Assembly: GCA_030148335.1 (NCBI GenBank)
Contig: JASBTQ010000042.1
Location: 1-64,000, forward strand
Direction: 5' to 3'
Length of the DNA stretch: 64,000 nt
From: Allomuricauda sp.
GTDB taxonomy: Bacteria; Bacteroidota; Bacteroidia; Flavobacteriales; Flavobacteriaceae
The notes below the pieces were generated by a model. The model searched no databases, was not told where the DNA came from, and saw only the letters and a list, made by a program, of their open reading frames with translations. Position numbers and translations under genes: made by a program. Below, in pieces: positions 1 through 9,058 of the stretch (positions are counted from its first letter, which is position 1; every line of letters begins with the position of its first letter).

Positions 1-497
1 TCCAATTCTTTGAGTTTTTCATATTTAATTGCCCTAAATGGCCCTAAATCCGTAAATCTTGACCTAAAGAACAATTTCATCAAAAAAGTGGCCAATTGGT
101 TGCCAAAAACTTGTTGTGGGGTCATCGAACCGGGTTCACGAAGCGCTTTTGTTCGTGCACCAACCACAAAATCCACTTCATTTTCCAAGATCGGGGCGAC
201 CACCTTATCCAACTCCTCGGGATAATCGGAATAATCTCCGTCGATAAATACGATGATGTCGGGTGTTTTGGATTGTTCGGAAATATAATTCAATCCTTTG
301 AGGCAGGCAGAGCCATATCCCTTGCGGTCTTCAGTGATGACGGTGGCCCCTGCTTTCCGTGCATTTGCCATGGTATCGTCCTTGGAACCGTTGTCAACCA
401 CTACGATTTCTGAAACGTGTTTGGGAAGTTCGGAGACCACCTTTCCGATGGAATCTCCTTCGTTGATCGCAGGAATAATGACCTTGATGTCCGCCAC
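1..497 (-). CDS. Family 2 glycosyltransferase (3' end beyond window)
   Basis: This is the N-terminal 165 or so residues of a GT-A fold family 2 glycosyltransferase of the dolichyl-phosphate-sugar synthase type. The visible motifs are VIIPAINEGDSI near the start, VVVDNGSKDDT, and the metal-binding-like FIDGDYSDYPEEL, followed by GARTKALREPGSMTP. The likely start is a GTG at 497; upstream in the same frame there is a stop and no ATG. The gene continues past position 1. It precedes two redox genes on the same strand and lies in a neighbourhood that looks like an arsenosugar-type cluster, so an activated-sugar transfer role there is an inference. Substrate is unknown. Confidence 0.85.
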   Translation of the reverse strand, partial: MADIKVIIPAINEGDSIGKVVSELPKHVSEIVVVDNGSKDDTMANARKAGATVITEDRKGYGSACLKGLNYISEQSKTPDIIVFIDGDYSDYPEELDKVVAPILENEVDFVVGARTKALREPGSMTPQQVFGNQLATFLMKLFFRSRFTDLGPFRAIKYEKLKEL

Positions 498-597
498 TGA
501 AGAGCTAGTTTTTGCTTGAAGTAGCCAAAACTAAACTTTTCCATGGATTTTTAGGGTCCATCCACATAAAATGAAGGTAAAGGAAATGTGTTGTCCG

Positions 598-2208
598 TTA
601 TTTTTGGTTGACAAGCGCCATGAGGTCCACATCATTCCCCAAAAGTACTTGGTTGCTGTCAATCCGTCCCTTCAAAGGGCCATTTTCCAGTTTGAGCACA
701 CCCCGCGGACAGACGGCAGAGCAGATCCCGCAACCCACACAACTGGCACGGACAATATTCTCGCCCTTTTGGGCATAGGCACGCACATCGATGCCCATTT
801 CGCAATAGGTGGAGCAGTTGCCGCAGGAAATGCACTGACCGCCATTGGTGGTGATCCTGAAACGGGAGAACAACCGTTGCTGGAAGCCCAAAATAGCCGC
901 CATGGGGCATCCGAACCTGCACCAGACCCGGCTCCCGAAAATGGGGTAGAACCCTGTGCCGATGACACCGGAGAAAATACTGCCTATCAAAAAGGAATAG
1001 GATTTCCGAAGGGTCTCGGACTTGAAAAGGAACACCTGCCCCTCTCCACTAAAAAAATGGAACCCGATCAAGGCCATGATGATCACAAAGTAGCCGATGG
1101 CCCCATATTGGGCATCTTTTTGGAGTTGGTCCCTTTTAAAAAGCATTGCCCAACCAAAAACGAGGGTGAGCAACACGGCCACCCCGATCAAAAAAGTGCT
1201 CTTGGTGAGCCAATATTTGCTGGTGTCCGTGCCCAAATAGGAATAGACGACCGCCGTGGTCATCAAGGTGACAAAAACGACCACACTGTGCACCACCCAA
1301 CGTTCCACTTTCCAGGCAAAAGTGGATTTATCACTGAGTTGCCTAAAGGAATCCCCGGCGGTTTCGGCCAGTGCGCCACAGCCACAGACCCAGGAGCAGT
1401 ACCATCGTTTTCCATATTTGTAGGTCAATATCGGAGTGATCACAAAAATGGAAAGAATCCCAAAGATGAGCAGGGCAAGGCCAATATCCCCCGAACTTAA
1501 AAATCCTTTGATGCGGTAACTTTCAAAGTTATAGTAGTTAAGGGGCCAGACGTTTTTAAGATCGTAGTAGGGCAGGCTTCCCCCATCCAAGATCTTGTGG
1601 CCGTTCAGCCGGGCCATCAATTCGGGAATGGTGAAGGCAAAGGCCAATTGAAAGAACATGACACTAAAAGTGCGCAATCGTTGGTAACGACTATGTCGGT
1701 ATTTCCAAAGGAACTTTGCCCCAAAAATCAAAATGGCGACGGTGTACAGCGTGCCATACACAAACCATTGACTGGCGGGATTGCCGCTCAGCAATTTGCT
1801 CAAAGGATCAAAAAGCGCAATGACGCCCCGGTTTTCCCCGCCGCTCACCAGTCCGAGGTATTCAGGGTAAAAATAGAGCACGATGTAAAAACCGGTGAGT
1901 GCCAAGCCGACGACCCAGGCCCAAAAACCCCGACTGGAAATGGATTTGAACCACACGCCGTCATTTTTGATGCCCGGCAATTTTTGGGCATAGGCATCCC
2001 AAGAAAACCAAAGGGTCCCGATGCTGATGGCGGAGAGCGAAACGATCAACCACAAGGTTTGGTTCGGGAAATTGACATTGAACACGGCCAACAATAGGAT
2101 TCCAAGTCCTACCATTCCCAAAAGGGTTGCCATTTTTTGGCCGGTACTCAGGCTTTTTGGAGGTTCCCCGGTCAGGGCCATGCTTGGGTTGTGTGTTTGA
2201 CTGTTCAT
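598..2208 (-). CDS. Membrane polyferredoxin, NapH/NosR-C-like 4Fe-4S protein
   Basis: This 536-residue inner-membrane protein probably moves electrons between the membrane and a soluble partner. It has several hydrophobic segments (about 28-45, 52-68, 95-115, 148-168, 240-262, 305-325, 335-355, 370-388), cysteine motifs of the NapH type at 271-278 (CSWVCGCG) and 429-435 (WCRFGCP), and two C-terminal ferredoxin clusters, C459/C462/C465/C469 and C490/C493/C496/C500. It starts 13 bases after the stop of the FAD oxidoreductase gene, so the two are probably co-transcribed and may form one electron-transfer unit. It is not a typical CcoG, because it lacks the usual C-terminal Ig-like domain. The electron donor and acceptor are unknown. 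Confidence 0.85.
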   Translation of the reverse strand: MNSQTHNPSMALTGEPPKSLSTGQKMATLLGMVGLGILLLAVFNVNFPNQTLWLIVSLSAISIGTLWFSWDAYAQKLPGIKNDGVWFKSISSRGFWAWVVGLALTGFYIVLYFYPEYLGLVSGGENRGVIALFDPLSKLLSGNPASQWFVYGTLYTVAILIFGAKFLWKYRHSRYQRLRTFSVMFFQLAFAFTIPELMARLNGHKILDGGSLPYYDLKNVWPLNYYNFESYRIKGFLSSGDIGLALLIFGILSIFVITPILTYKYGKRWYCSWVCGCGALAETAGDSFRQLSDKSTFAWKVERWVVHSVVVFVTLMTTAVVYSYLGTDTSKYWLTKSTFLIGVAVLLTLVFGWAMLFKRDQLQKDAQYGAIGYFVIIMALIGFHFFSGEGQVFLFKSETLRKSYSFLIGSIFSGVIGTGFYPIFGSRVWCRFGCPMAAILGFQQRLFSRFRITTNGGQCISCGNCSTYCEMGIDVRAYAQKGENIVRASCVGCGICSAVCPRGVLKLENGPLKGRIDSNQVLLGNDVDLMALVNQK

Positions 2209-2221
2209 GGGTTGTTGTTTC

Positions 2222-3613
2222 CTATTGAAATATTCTGATGAGACTTTTCTTTTTCAGGGTGATGGATTTTCCAAAATCAGCATTGTATTTTGAAATGATC
2301 TCGGATTCAAATCCTTTGTAGAATTCCGGGTCGAAGTTGGCATCCGCCAAATGGGCCATCACATGGTCCATGTTCCTTTTTTCAGTAAGCCAACGGTCCA
2401 GAACCTCATGTCGCATCCGGATACCAAAGGTATTGATGCCCAAAAAGGTTTCGGAATCCTTCTCGAAAGCCACGGTGATGCAGATTTTTTCTTGGGGATG
2501 TCGCCAATGAAAATGGATTTCCGAATCCGTTTTCTTCCGTTCGGGGAACACCCAACCATAGGTTTGGTACTCAATGTCCAGAAATTTGGCCGAATTGAAC
2601 CAGTGGCCCGGACGGTATTCCATACGTTTGCCACAAAGGGTCTGCGCCAGTACCTCGCCCATCATCCTGCCCGTGTACCAAACGGCTTCCACAGGTTTTC
2701 GGTGGCCAATGGCCTCCTGCTGTTCCGCGCAATCGCCAATGGCGTAAACATCTTCTAAATTGGTCTCCAAAAAGCGGTTTACCTTCACGCCACGTCCCAG
2801 CTCGATGCCAGAACCTTTCAAAAAATCGATATTTGGGGTCACTCCGGCCGTCAATCCCACCACATTGCAAGGGATTTCCTCCCCGGTTTCTTCCAAGATC
2901 ACCGATTTGACCTTTCCGTTCCCATCGGAAACAATTTCCTTCAAAGAGGCATTCAACCTGAGGTCGATGTGGTGCTCCCGAATATGTTCATTGATCATGT
3001 GGGAATCCCCGTTGGGTAAAACACCGTTCCAAAAACTACTTTCCCGCACCAAAACAGTGACGGGAATGTCACGTGTCCGAAGCATTTCGGCCAGCTCGAT
3101 GCCGATGAGCCCACCACCCACGATCACTGCCCTTTTGCAACGGTCATTGTTCGGGGCATTTTTTTCCAAAAGATCAAGGTCCTGTTTGGAATACAGTCCT
3201 TGGACACCCTCCAAATCCTGGCCCGGCCACCCAAACTTGTTGGGTTTGGATCCCGTGGCAATGACGAGCTTGTCGTAGGAAATCCATTCGCCATCCACTG
3301 GAGGGATATGGATGTTTTTGTTGTAAAATTTAGTGGGGCGACCCTTAACATGGATCTTCTTGTTTTGGGTATCAATGGTTTCGGCCTTTGCACGAACAAG
3401 GTTGATGTTGTTTTTTCTCCAAAATGCGTTTTCGTAGGGTTGGGTATGCTCAAACTTCATGTGGCCCATGTACACGTACATCAGGGCGGTTCGGGAGAAA
3501 AAATAATCTGTTTCGACGGAAACGATGGTGATTTTTTTGTTGGAAAGCTTTCGGATGTGCCGAGCGGCGGTCACTCCCGCTATTCCATTTCCAATGATGA
3601 CAATGTGCTCCAT
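2222..3613 (-). CDS. NAD(P)/FAD-dependent oxidoreductase
   Basis: This 463-residue flavoprotein has the pyridine-nucleotide-disulfide reductase fold. An N-terminal FAD-binding glycine motif (IIGNGIAG, residues 6-13), a central NAD(P)-binding motif (VGGGLIGIELAE, about 165-176) and the second FAD contact (YAIGDCAEQ, 290-298) are all present. No CxxxxC redox-disulfide is visible, so it is more like a ferredoxin or nitrite-reductase-type NADH oxidoreductase than a lipoamide or glutathione reductase. It is the first gene of a tight pair with the membrane 4Fe-4S protein, which suggests that it passes electrons from NAD(P)H to that protein. The ATG start lies about 320 bases from the next gene. Confidence 0.88.
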   Translation of the reverse strand: MEHIVIIGNGIAGVTAARHIRKLSNKKITIVSVETDYFFSRTALMYVYMGHMKFEHTQPYENAFWRKNNINLVRAKAETIDTQNKKIHVKGRPTKFYNKNIHIPPVDGEWISYDKLVIATGSKPNKFGWPGQDLEGVQGLYSKQDLDLLEKNAPNNDRCKRAVIVGGGLIGIELAEMLRTRDIPVTVLVRESSFWNGVLPNGDSHMINEHIREHHIDLRLNASLKEIVSDGNGKVKSVILEETGEEIPCNVVGLTAGVTPNIDFLKGSGIELGRGVKVNRFLETNLEDVYAIGDCAEQQEAIGHRKPVEAVWYTGRMMGEVLAQTLCGKRMEYRPGHWFNSAKFLDIEYQTYGWVFPERKKTDSEIHFHWRHPQEKICITVAFEKDSETFLGINTFGIRMRHEVLDRWLTEKRNMDHVMAHLADANFDPEFYKGFESEIISKYNADFGKSITLKKKSLIRIFQ

Positions 3614-3733
3614 GAAAGAAGGATTATGGGTCTTGTGTCGTACCTAAAGATAGGAACTTAACCCCGGCCCCCAATTTAGAAAGGATTTAATTTGTGTTTG
3701 AGGTGTTTTTAAGGATTTAGCAGGTTGAAGAAA

Positions 3734-3798
3734 TGTCAGTTCGAATGATTTTTCTTTAGAAAATTGCCTACCTGCCGGTATAGGCAGGTATCGAGAAC
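3734..3798. repeat. Dispersed palindromic intergenic repeat, copy A
   Basis: This copy begins TGTCAGTTCGAATGATTTTT and ends TATCGAGAAC. Inside it is a perfect hairpin, TACCTGCC / GGCAGGTA with a six-base loop (3769-3790). The outer parts match two further copies at 53779-53820 and, inverted, 53845-53893. It is the only recognisable structure in the roughly 320-base gap between the FAD oxidoreductase and the KAP NTPase genes. Confidence 0.75.
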
Positions 3799-3934
3799 AA
3801 ATTTATGGGGCCTAGTGTTTTGATTATCATTAACTTCACTTGATTGTACTGAAATTGGTTTCTGTTTAGGCAGATGTCATTTGTTTAAAATGAATGATAT
3901 CTTTAACGTCAGCTGTTATATCTCCACGAAACTT

Positions 3935-5836
3935 ATGATAAATAAAACTACCAAAGAATATCTAAATTATTTTGTTGAATCCAACAACCCAAATTTTGCA
4001 GTTATACTAAAAGGAAAATGGGGGGCAGGAAAAACATATTTCATAAAAGGAATTATTGAAGAATGGAATAACAAACAAGTAATATCAAAATCAGAAGTAA
4101 ATTTAAAACCAATATATATTTCGCTTAATGGTGTATCAAAAAAAAGAGAAATTATAGATTCTCTTAAAGCTCAAATAACACCTTTGCTGTATTCTAAAGG
4201 AGCAAAATTTGCTACAGGTATACTAAAAGGATTTTTTAAATCTGCCTTAAAAATTGATTTTGACTATGATAATGACGATAAAAAGGATGGAAGTATAGAT
4301 ATCGGTTTTGATCCAATCTCAATTTTCAAATCGTCAAATGAAAAAATCAAAGGTAATAGAATTTTAATATTTGATGATATTGAGCGCTGTAAGATTCCGA
4401 TTGATGAACTATATGGGTATGTAAACGATTTTGTTGAACACTCTGAATGTAAAGTAATTCTAATTTCTGATGAAAAGAAAATTGAAGACGAAGAAATTGA
4501 AAAAAGTAAGAGTAAATATGAATACTCTGTATTCAAAGAAAAAATAATTGGTCAAACCTTCGAGATAAAACCTGATACTGAGTTAGCAGTTGATTTTTTT
4601 ATAAATTCAGTTTCCAGTAATATAAAAAGTAGTTTAGAAGATTCTAGGGATTTAATCATTAAAATATTTGAAGCCTCAGAAAAGGAAAACTTAAGAGTTC
4701 TACAGAGAGCAATATACGATTACGAAAGATTATTCAAATTTATAGACTCAAAACTAGCAGAAGATTCAGAAAAATATAAAATACTATTCAATAATTACTT
4801 AGCTTACTTTTTGATTTATTTTCTCGAAATAAAAACAGGAAACAAAGACATTTCTTCTTTTCAACAATTGTTATTTGCTTCAAATAAAGAAAAGGAAAAC
4901 AACTTTTCTCATTACGAAGAGATAGTAGCCACTTATGGATTAATTCATTCCTCAAAATTATTCACACCTGATAATTTAACTGACTTCATTTCAAATGGAA
5001 ATTATGAAAACTTAATAAATGAAATTAATAACTCTTCGATTTATGCTACTGGAAAAAAGGAAAAAGACTGGGAAAAACTATGGTATTGGAAACTATTAGA
5101 GGATGACGAGTATTCAACACTATTAGAAAATGTTACTACTGATTTCTTCCAAAAGAACAATTTCCATATAACCGAAATTTTACATATTTCAGGTATTTTA
5201 TTTTCTCTTATAGACACAAATTTATATTTCGATAAAACTAAAGAGGAAGTTGTAAACAGAGCCAAATTACTTATTGACAAACTAGACTTATCGGAATTTA
5301 AAGACAGTAGAGGTTTCTCTTCTCTGACTTGGGGCTCTTGGCAAAAAGCGTATTCCTCAGGAGAAACAGCAGAGTTTAAATCAATTTTAGATTATACTCA
5401 AAATAAATTGGATGAAATTAAAGTAAAAAAATCATCTCAGATAATTGAAGACATTTTTTACGGATTAACAAATTCAAACATTGATGAGTTATACGAACAG
5501 ATTAAAAACTATGATAATAATCTCGAAAATATAATAGAGAGGACACCAATGTTATCTAAACTTGAACCTCAAAAATTTGCTGAAGTGATTTTTAGTTTAA
5601 ATAACGAAGCTATATTTAGATTTATACAATTCATTGAATACAGGTATTTTCCAGAAAAAACATATTCCAATCGGACTATAGAAAACCAACAATTAGAAGA
5701 AAAAGAGACTCTTATAGAATTAAGTTCTCTAATTAAAAAAGAGATAAAAAGTAAAAAAAACAAAAAAAAGTTACTGAGAAAACATCAATTATCGGAATTA
5801 AATATAATAATTGAAAAATCATTAAAAAAACTATAA
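3935..5836 (+). CDS. KAP-type P-loop NTPase, candidate defence protein
   Basis: This protein of 633 residues has a Walker A motif GKWGAGKT (about 27-34) and a Walker B motif ILIFDDIER (about 143-151), the pattern of KAP-family P-loop NTPases. The C-terminal 400 residues are charged, helical-looking and without a recognised domain. No transmembrane insertion is obvious. The start was set at the ATG at 3935, since the Walker A motif then lies where relatives have it; an ATG at 3890 would add 15 residues. The gene is strikingly AT-rich compared with both neighbours, which points to horizontal transfer. Lone KAP NTPases are often found in phage-defence regions, so that role is inferred only. It stands alone, with no partner gene of similar composition. 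Confidence 0.8.
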   Translation: MINKTTKEYLNYFVESNNPNFAVILKGKWGAGKTYFIKGIIEEWNNKQVISKSEVNLKPIYISLNGVSKKREIIDSLKAQITPLLYSKGAKFATGILKGFFKSALKIDFDYDNDDKKDGSIDIGFDPISIFKSSNEKIKGNRILIFDDIERCKIPIDELYGYVNDFVEHSECKVILISDEKKIEDEEIEKSKSKYEYSVFKEKIIGQTFEIKPDTELAVDFFINSVSSNIKSSLEDSRDLIIKIFEASEKENLRVLQRAIYDYERLFKFIDSKLAEDSEKYKILFNNYLAYFLIYFLEIKTGNKDISSFQQLLFASNKEKENNFSHYEEIVATYGLIHSSKLFTPDNLTDFISNGNYENLINEINNSSIYATGKKEKDWEKLWYWKLLEDDEYSTLLENVTTDFFQKNNFHITEILHISGILFSLIDTNLYFDKTKEEVVNRAKLLIDKLDLSEFKDSRGFSSLTWGSWQKAYSSGETAEFKSILDYTQNKLDEIKVKKSSQIIEDIFYGLTNSNIDELYEQIKNYDNNLENIIERTPMLSKLEPQKFAEVIFSLNNEAIFRFIQFIEYRYFPEKTYSNRTIENQQLEEKETLIELSSLIKKEIKSKKNKKKLLRKHQLSELNIIIEKSLKKL

Positions 5837-5986
5837 ATATTATATGACAATGGCCATAAGTTATTCTTTCTCCGTGCTAACCTTTGAAGATAGGTCATGA
5901 TTTTTCAAAACCCAACCCCCAACTATTGTTTTATCATCAAAACTTTCCCCTAAAAGCACTATTTTAGAGGCACTTGATGGCCCAAC

Positions 5987-7000
5987 ATGAAAAAACTGAT
6001 TTTGATATGCGGTCTGGTATTGCTCTCCTGTACGGGACATAAACCCGAAAAGATCAACGGAGTAAGTTTTGTGGCGTCCCGGGAAGAGGTCGCCCAATCC
6101 CATGTGGACCCCGTGCTGGACATCCATGCCAATTTTGCGGCCATCATGCCCTTTGGCTTTATGCAAGATCCCCACACGCCCAACCTTCTTTTTGATACGG
6201 ACCGGCAATGGTTCGGGGAAACCCGAAAAGGGGCCAAGCAGTACATCGAAATGCTCCATAAAAATGGGGTAAAGGTGATGCTGAAACCCCAGATCTGGAT
6301 CTGGAAGGGGGAGTTTACGGGGAACATGGCCATGCAGTCTGAAGCGGATTGGAAAGCATTGGAAGATTCGTATGCCAAGTTCATTTTGCACTATGCCAAT
6401 CTCGCTGAGGAGACCCATGCCGATATCTATTGTATTGGCACCGAACTCGCCACATTTGTGAAAAACCGCCCCGCATTCTGGAGCGAACTTGTGGGCAAGG
6501 TCAGGGAGGTGTACAAGGGAAAACTCACCTATGCGGCCAATTGGGACGAGTATGCCAACACCCCTTTTTGGAGCGAGCTGGACTATATCGGAGTGAATGC
6601 TTACTTTCCCCTCTGCCAAAGGCAGAACCCCACCAAAGAAACCTTGCGAGCTGGTTGGCAACCCTGGAAAACAAAGATGATGGAACTTGCCGAACAATTG
6701 GACAGGCCCATACTCTTCACTGAGTTTGGGTACAGGAGCATGGACTACACGGGCAAAAAACCCTGGCTGGTGGACAGGAACGAGGAAAAAGTGAACCTCA
6801 AAGCCCAGGCCGACGCCACGCAGGTCCTTTTTGATGAATTTTGGGACGAGGACTGGTTTGCCGGAGGCTTTGTCTGGAAGTGGTTCACCCATCACGACAG
6901 GGCCGGAGGGATTGCCGACAACAGGTTTACCCCACAGAACAAGCCCGCCGAATCCGTCATCAGGCAGCGTTATGCATCGATCAAAAAGTCAAGTCTCTAA
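5987..7000 (+). CDS. GH113-like glycoside hydrolase lipoprotein
   Basis: This 337-residue lipoprotein (lipobox LVLLSC, Cys15) has a TIM-barrel fold of the glycoside hydrolase 113 kind. The likely acid/base glutamate lies in IGTELATF and the nucleophile in ILFTEFGY; other family segments are VMLKPQIWIW, LTYAANWDEY and YIGVNAYFP. Characterised GH113 enzymes are beta-mannanases or related, but the substrate here is not clear. It is the first of three same-strand genes, followed about 100 bases later by two LysM/amidase proteins, so a role in cell-envelope glycan handling is possible. The ATG start gives a clean signal sequence. Confidence 0.82.
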   Translation: MKKLILICGLVLLSCTGHKPEKINGVSFVASREEVAQSHVDPVLDIHANFAAIMPFGFMQDPHTPNLLFDTDRQWFGETRKGAKQYIEMLHKNGVKVMLKPQIWIWKGEFTGNMAMQSEADWKALEDSYAKFILHYANLAEETHADIYCIGTELATFVKNRPAFWSELVGKVREVYKGKLTYAANWDEYANTPFWSELDYIGVNAYFPLCQRQNPTKETLRAGWQPWKTKMMELAEQLDRPILFTEFGYRSMDYTGKKPWLVDRNEEKVNLKAQADATQVLFDEFWDEDWFAGGFVWKWFTHHDRAGGIADNRFTPQNKPAESVIRQRYASIKKSSL

Positions 7001-7042
7001 GGCTGAGTGAAAAATGTCGGATTTTTCCCGTGATTGAAGGAC

Positions 7043-7069
7043 TTGGTTGGCAATTTTTTCCCATCTTTG
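7043..7069 (+). promoter_or_regulatory. Possible Bacteroidota-type promoter
   Basis: A TTG at 7043 and CATCTTTG at 7062-7069 resemble the -33 TTTG and -7 TAnnTTTG elements, with suitable spacing. They lie about 30 bases before the first LysM/amidase gene, so that pair may be transcribed on its own. One mismatch in the -7 box makes this tentative. Confidence 0.35.
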
Positions 7070-7098
7070 CAGTGCACCCTCCCAATTAAAATGCGATA

Positions 7099-8031
7099 AT
7101 GAAATCAGTATCATTCCTTTTGTTATGGGTATGTGCCTGTGCCATGCTGTTTGCCCAAGAGGCATCCTATTACATGGTGAAGGCGGAACAGGGTGACGGG
7201 ATTTTTTCCCTACTGCGGAAACAGGGGCTGGACCCGGCCAAGCACTATGAAGCGTTTGTCAAGCTCAATTCTGAAAACATCAAGGACGGCAGCTTTCTGA
7301 AAGTGGGAACGGCCTACAAAATTCCACAGGCATCAGATGCTCTCAAAAAAACAGGCGTGGCGGTCCGCACGGGCGAAGGTGCCGAAGAACCCATCTTTGA
7401 TGGGGAACTCGCCCAAATGTCCCTCAAGAGTGATAAGCTGAAAGATGCGGTATACTACATCATCACCGAAGATTCCCAGAATGCCAAAAACGATTATGTG
7501 AAGGATGTGGCGGAAAGCCTCGCCGCCGATCTGATGGTCCACGGGGCCAAAGTCTATATCATGGGCGATGGCGTTTCCGAACCTTCGAATGGCGAAGTTC
7601 TGTCAGCGACACAAAAAATGGGGAGCTACATTGAGGTCATCAATAAGCGTTACATACAGAACAGTGGAAAGTACCAACGCGTTTTGGTGATACGTGCCGA
7701 TGGGGTATCGGGCAAGGAGGATATGGACGTTGCCGTTTACCATGACAAAAAGAGTGAAGAAGGCCAACGATTGGCAGAAAATATCCAAAGCATGTTCAAG
7801 CGGACCAGTGTTTCGAGCAGGTCGTACAAGGATGTGGATATGATCTTTGAGGACAAGAACAGCCTGTACCTGGCCCGAAATATTCTTCCGGCCATCAGCT
7901 TGCTCACCTTGGAGAACGCTTCCAAAACATCGAACCAAAAAATAGCAGTGCGTCCGGACAAGAAGCAGTTTGCGAGCTTGATCAGTGATGGCATCATGAA
8001 CGATTTTGTTGATTTGCAGATTGAGAATTAA
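7099..8031 (+). CDS. Inactive paralogue of LysM/amidase_3 protein
   Basis: This secreted protein of 310 residues has a signal peptide (cleavage after FAQ, about 20), a LysM-like segment (about 24-77) and a C-terminal domain that follows the amidase_3 protein next door along most of its length. The catalytic positions are lost: the active paralogue's SGHGGPDPGA is TEDSQNAKND here, its zinc histidine H225 is R199, and its catalytic glutamate E295 is T270. The fold-supporting segments LMVHGAKVYI and KYQRVLVIRADG remain. It abuts the active gene with no gap. It is probably a pseudo-enzyme that binds peptidoglycan or controls its partner; this is inference. Confidence 0.8.
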   Translation: MKSVSFLLLWVCACAMLFAQEASYYMVKAEQGDGIFSLLRKQGLDPAKHYEAFVKLNSENIKDGSFLKVGTAYKIPQASDALKKTGVAVRTGEGAEEPIFDGELAQMSLKSDKLKDAVYYIITEDSQNAKNDYVKDVAESLAADLMVHGAKVYIMGDGVSEPSNGEVLSATQKMGSYIEVINKRYIQNSGKYQRVLVIRADGVSGKEDMDVAVYHDKKSEEGQRLAENIQSMFKRTSVSSRSYKDVDMIFEDKNSLYLARNILPAISLLTLENASKTSNQKIAVRPDKKQFASLISDGIMNDFVDLQIEN

Positions 8032-9048
8032 ATGAAGTTTTTAAGAATATCCATTTTATTTGTTTTTGTTCATTTTCAAGGAATTGGACTGGCCCAAGAG
8101 GCCAATCTGAAGGCGGTGGCCAAGGAAGGGGACGGCATCTATTCGCTCCTCCGGAGACATGGCATCAGCCCGACAAAATTCTACAACAAGTTTGTGGCGT
8201 TGAACGCCGAACATTTGGGGGAGGATGAGTCCCTGCTGATGGGGCGCTCCTACTTTCTGCCGGATACCTTGGAAACCACAAAGGTGGAAGAAACCGATAA
8301 GAGACCCGAATACCTCATTTTTGGCGAACAATTCGCTAAGGTGGATGTGGCGAGCAAGCGGTTGGACGATACGGTCTATTACCTGATCTCAGGGCATGGG
8401 GGTCCCGACCCCGGGGCAGTGGAAAAATACGATGACAAGCTTATCGCAGAAGATGAATATGCCTATGATGTGACGCTCAGGTTGGCCCGGGAATTGATCT
8501 CACATGGGGCGGAAGTGCACATCATTGTGCAGGACGATAATGATGGGATCAGGGACCAAAGGGTGCTGGAACTGGATACGGACGAAACCGTGCTTTCCAA
8601 ACCTCTTCCCTTGGGGCAATTGGCACGTCTGAAACAGCGGACCGAAGCGGTGAACGGGCTCTATCGAAAAAATGTGGGCAAACACCAGCGATTATTGGTG
8701 ATCCATGTGGACAGCAGGGGTGAAGGCACCAACATCGATGTGTTCTTCTACCATCACGAAAAGAGCAAGAACGGCAAGAAATTGGCCGAGAGCATCCACC
8801 AGACTTTTTTGAGGAAATACAAAAAATTCCAACCCAACCGATTGTACAACGGCACGTTTATGGACCGCAACCTCTACGTTGTGAAAAATACGCTTCCGGC
8901 CATGGCCTATATCGAAATAGGAAACATCAGGAGCAAAAAGGACCAACGCCGGATCTTGGACCCGGACAATAGACAGGCTTTGGCCAAATGGATATCCGAA
9001 GGGATCATTATGGATTATGAGTCTTCCAAAACATTCATCGCCAAATAA
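8032..9048 (+). CDS. LysM / N-acetylmuramoyl-L-alanine amidase (amidase_3)
   Basis: This 338-residue secreted protein would cut the bond between N-acetylmuramic acid and the L-Ala of the stem peptide. It has a signal peptide (cleaved after GLAQ, about 22), a LysM-like region (25-77), and an amidase_3 domain with its residues intact: H122 in SGHGGPDPGA, E140 or E142 in LIAEDEYAYDV, H225 in VIHVDS and E295 in YIEIGNI. The start ATG follows the stop of the upstream paralogue directly. The gene ends 10 bases before the convergent methyltransferase gene. The tandem arrangement suggests one functional unit with the inactive copy. Confidence 0.85.
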   Translation: MKFLRISILFVFVHFQGIGLAQEANLKAVAKEGDGIYSLLRRHGISPTKFYNKFVALNAEHLGEDESLLMGRSYFLPDTLETTKVEETDKRPEYLIFGEQFAKVDVASKRLDDTVYYLISGHGGPDPGAVEKYDDKLIAEDEYAYDVTLRLARELISHGAEVHIIVQDDNDGIRDQRVLELDTDETVLSKPLPLGQLARLKQRTEAVNGLYRKNVGKHQRLLVIHVDSRGEGTNIDVFFYHHEKSKNGKKLAESIHQTFLRKYKKFQPNRLYNGTFMDRNLYVVKNTLPAMAYIEIGNIRSKKDQRRILDPDNRQALAKWISEGIIMDYESSKTFIAK

Positions 9049-9058
9049 CCCAGTTGAT

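Noticed and set aside
571..1500. Long plus-strand frame of 309 residues
   Set aside because: It is antisense to the polyferredoxin gene, rich in H, P and G without a domain, and lacks any coding features.
5861..6895. Minus-strand frame of 344 residues
   Set aside because: It mirrors the GH113-like gene, which has clear catalytic motifs and a lipobox; the minus frame has none.
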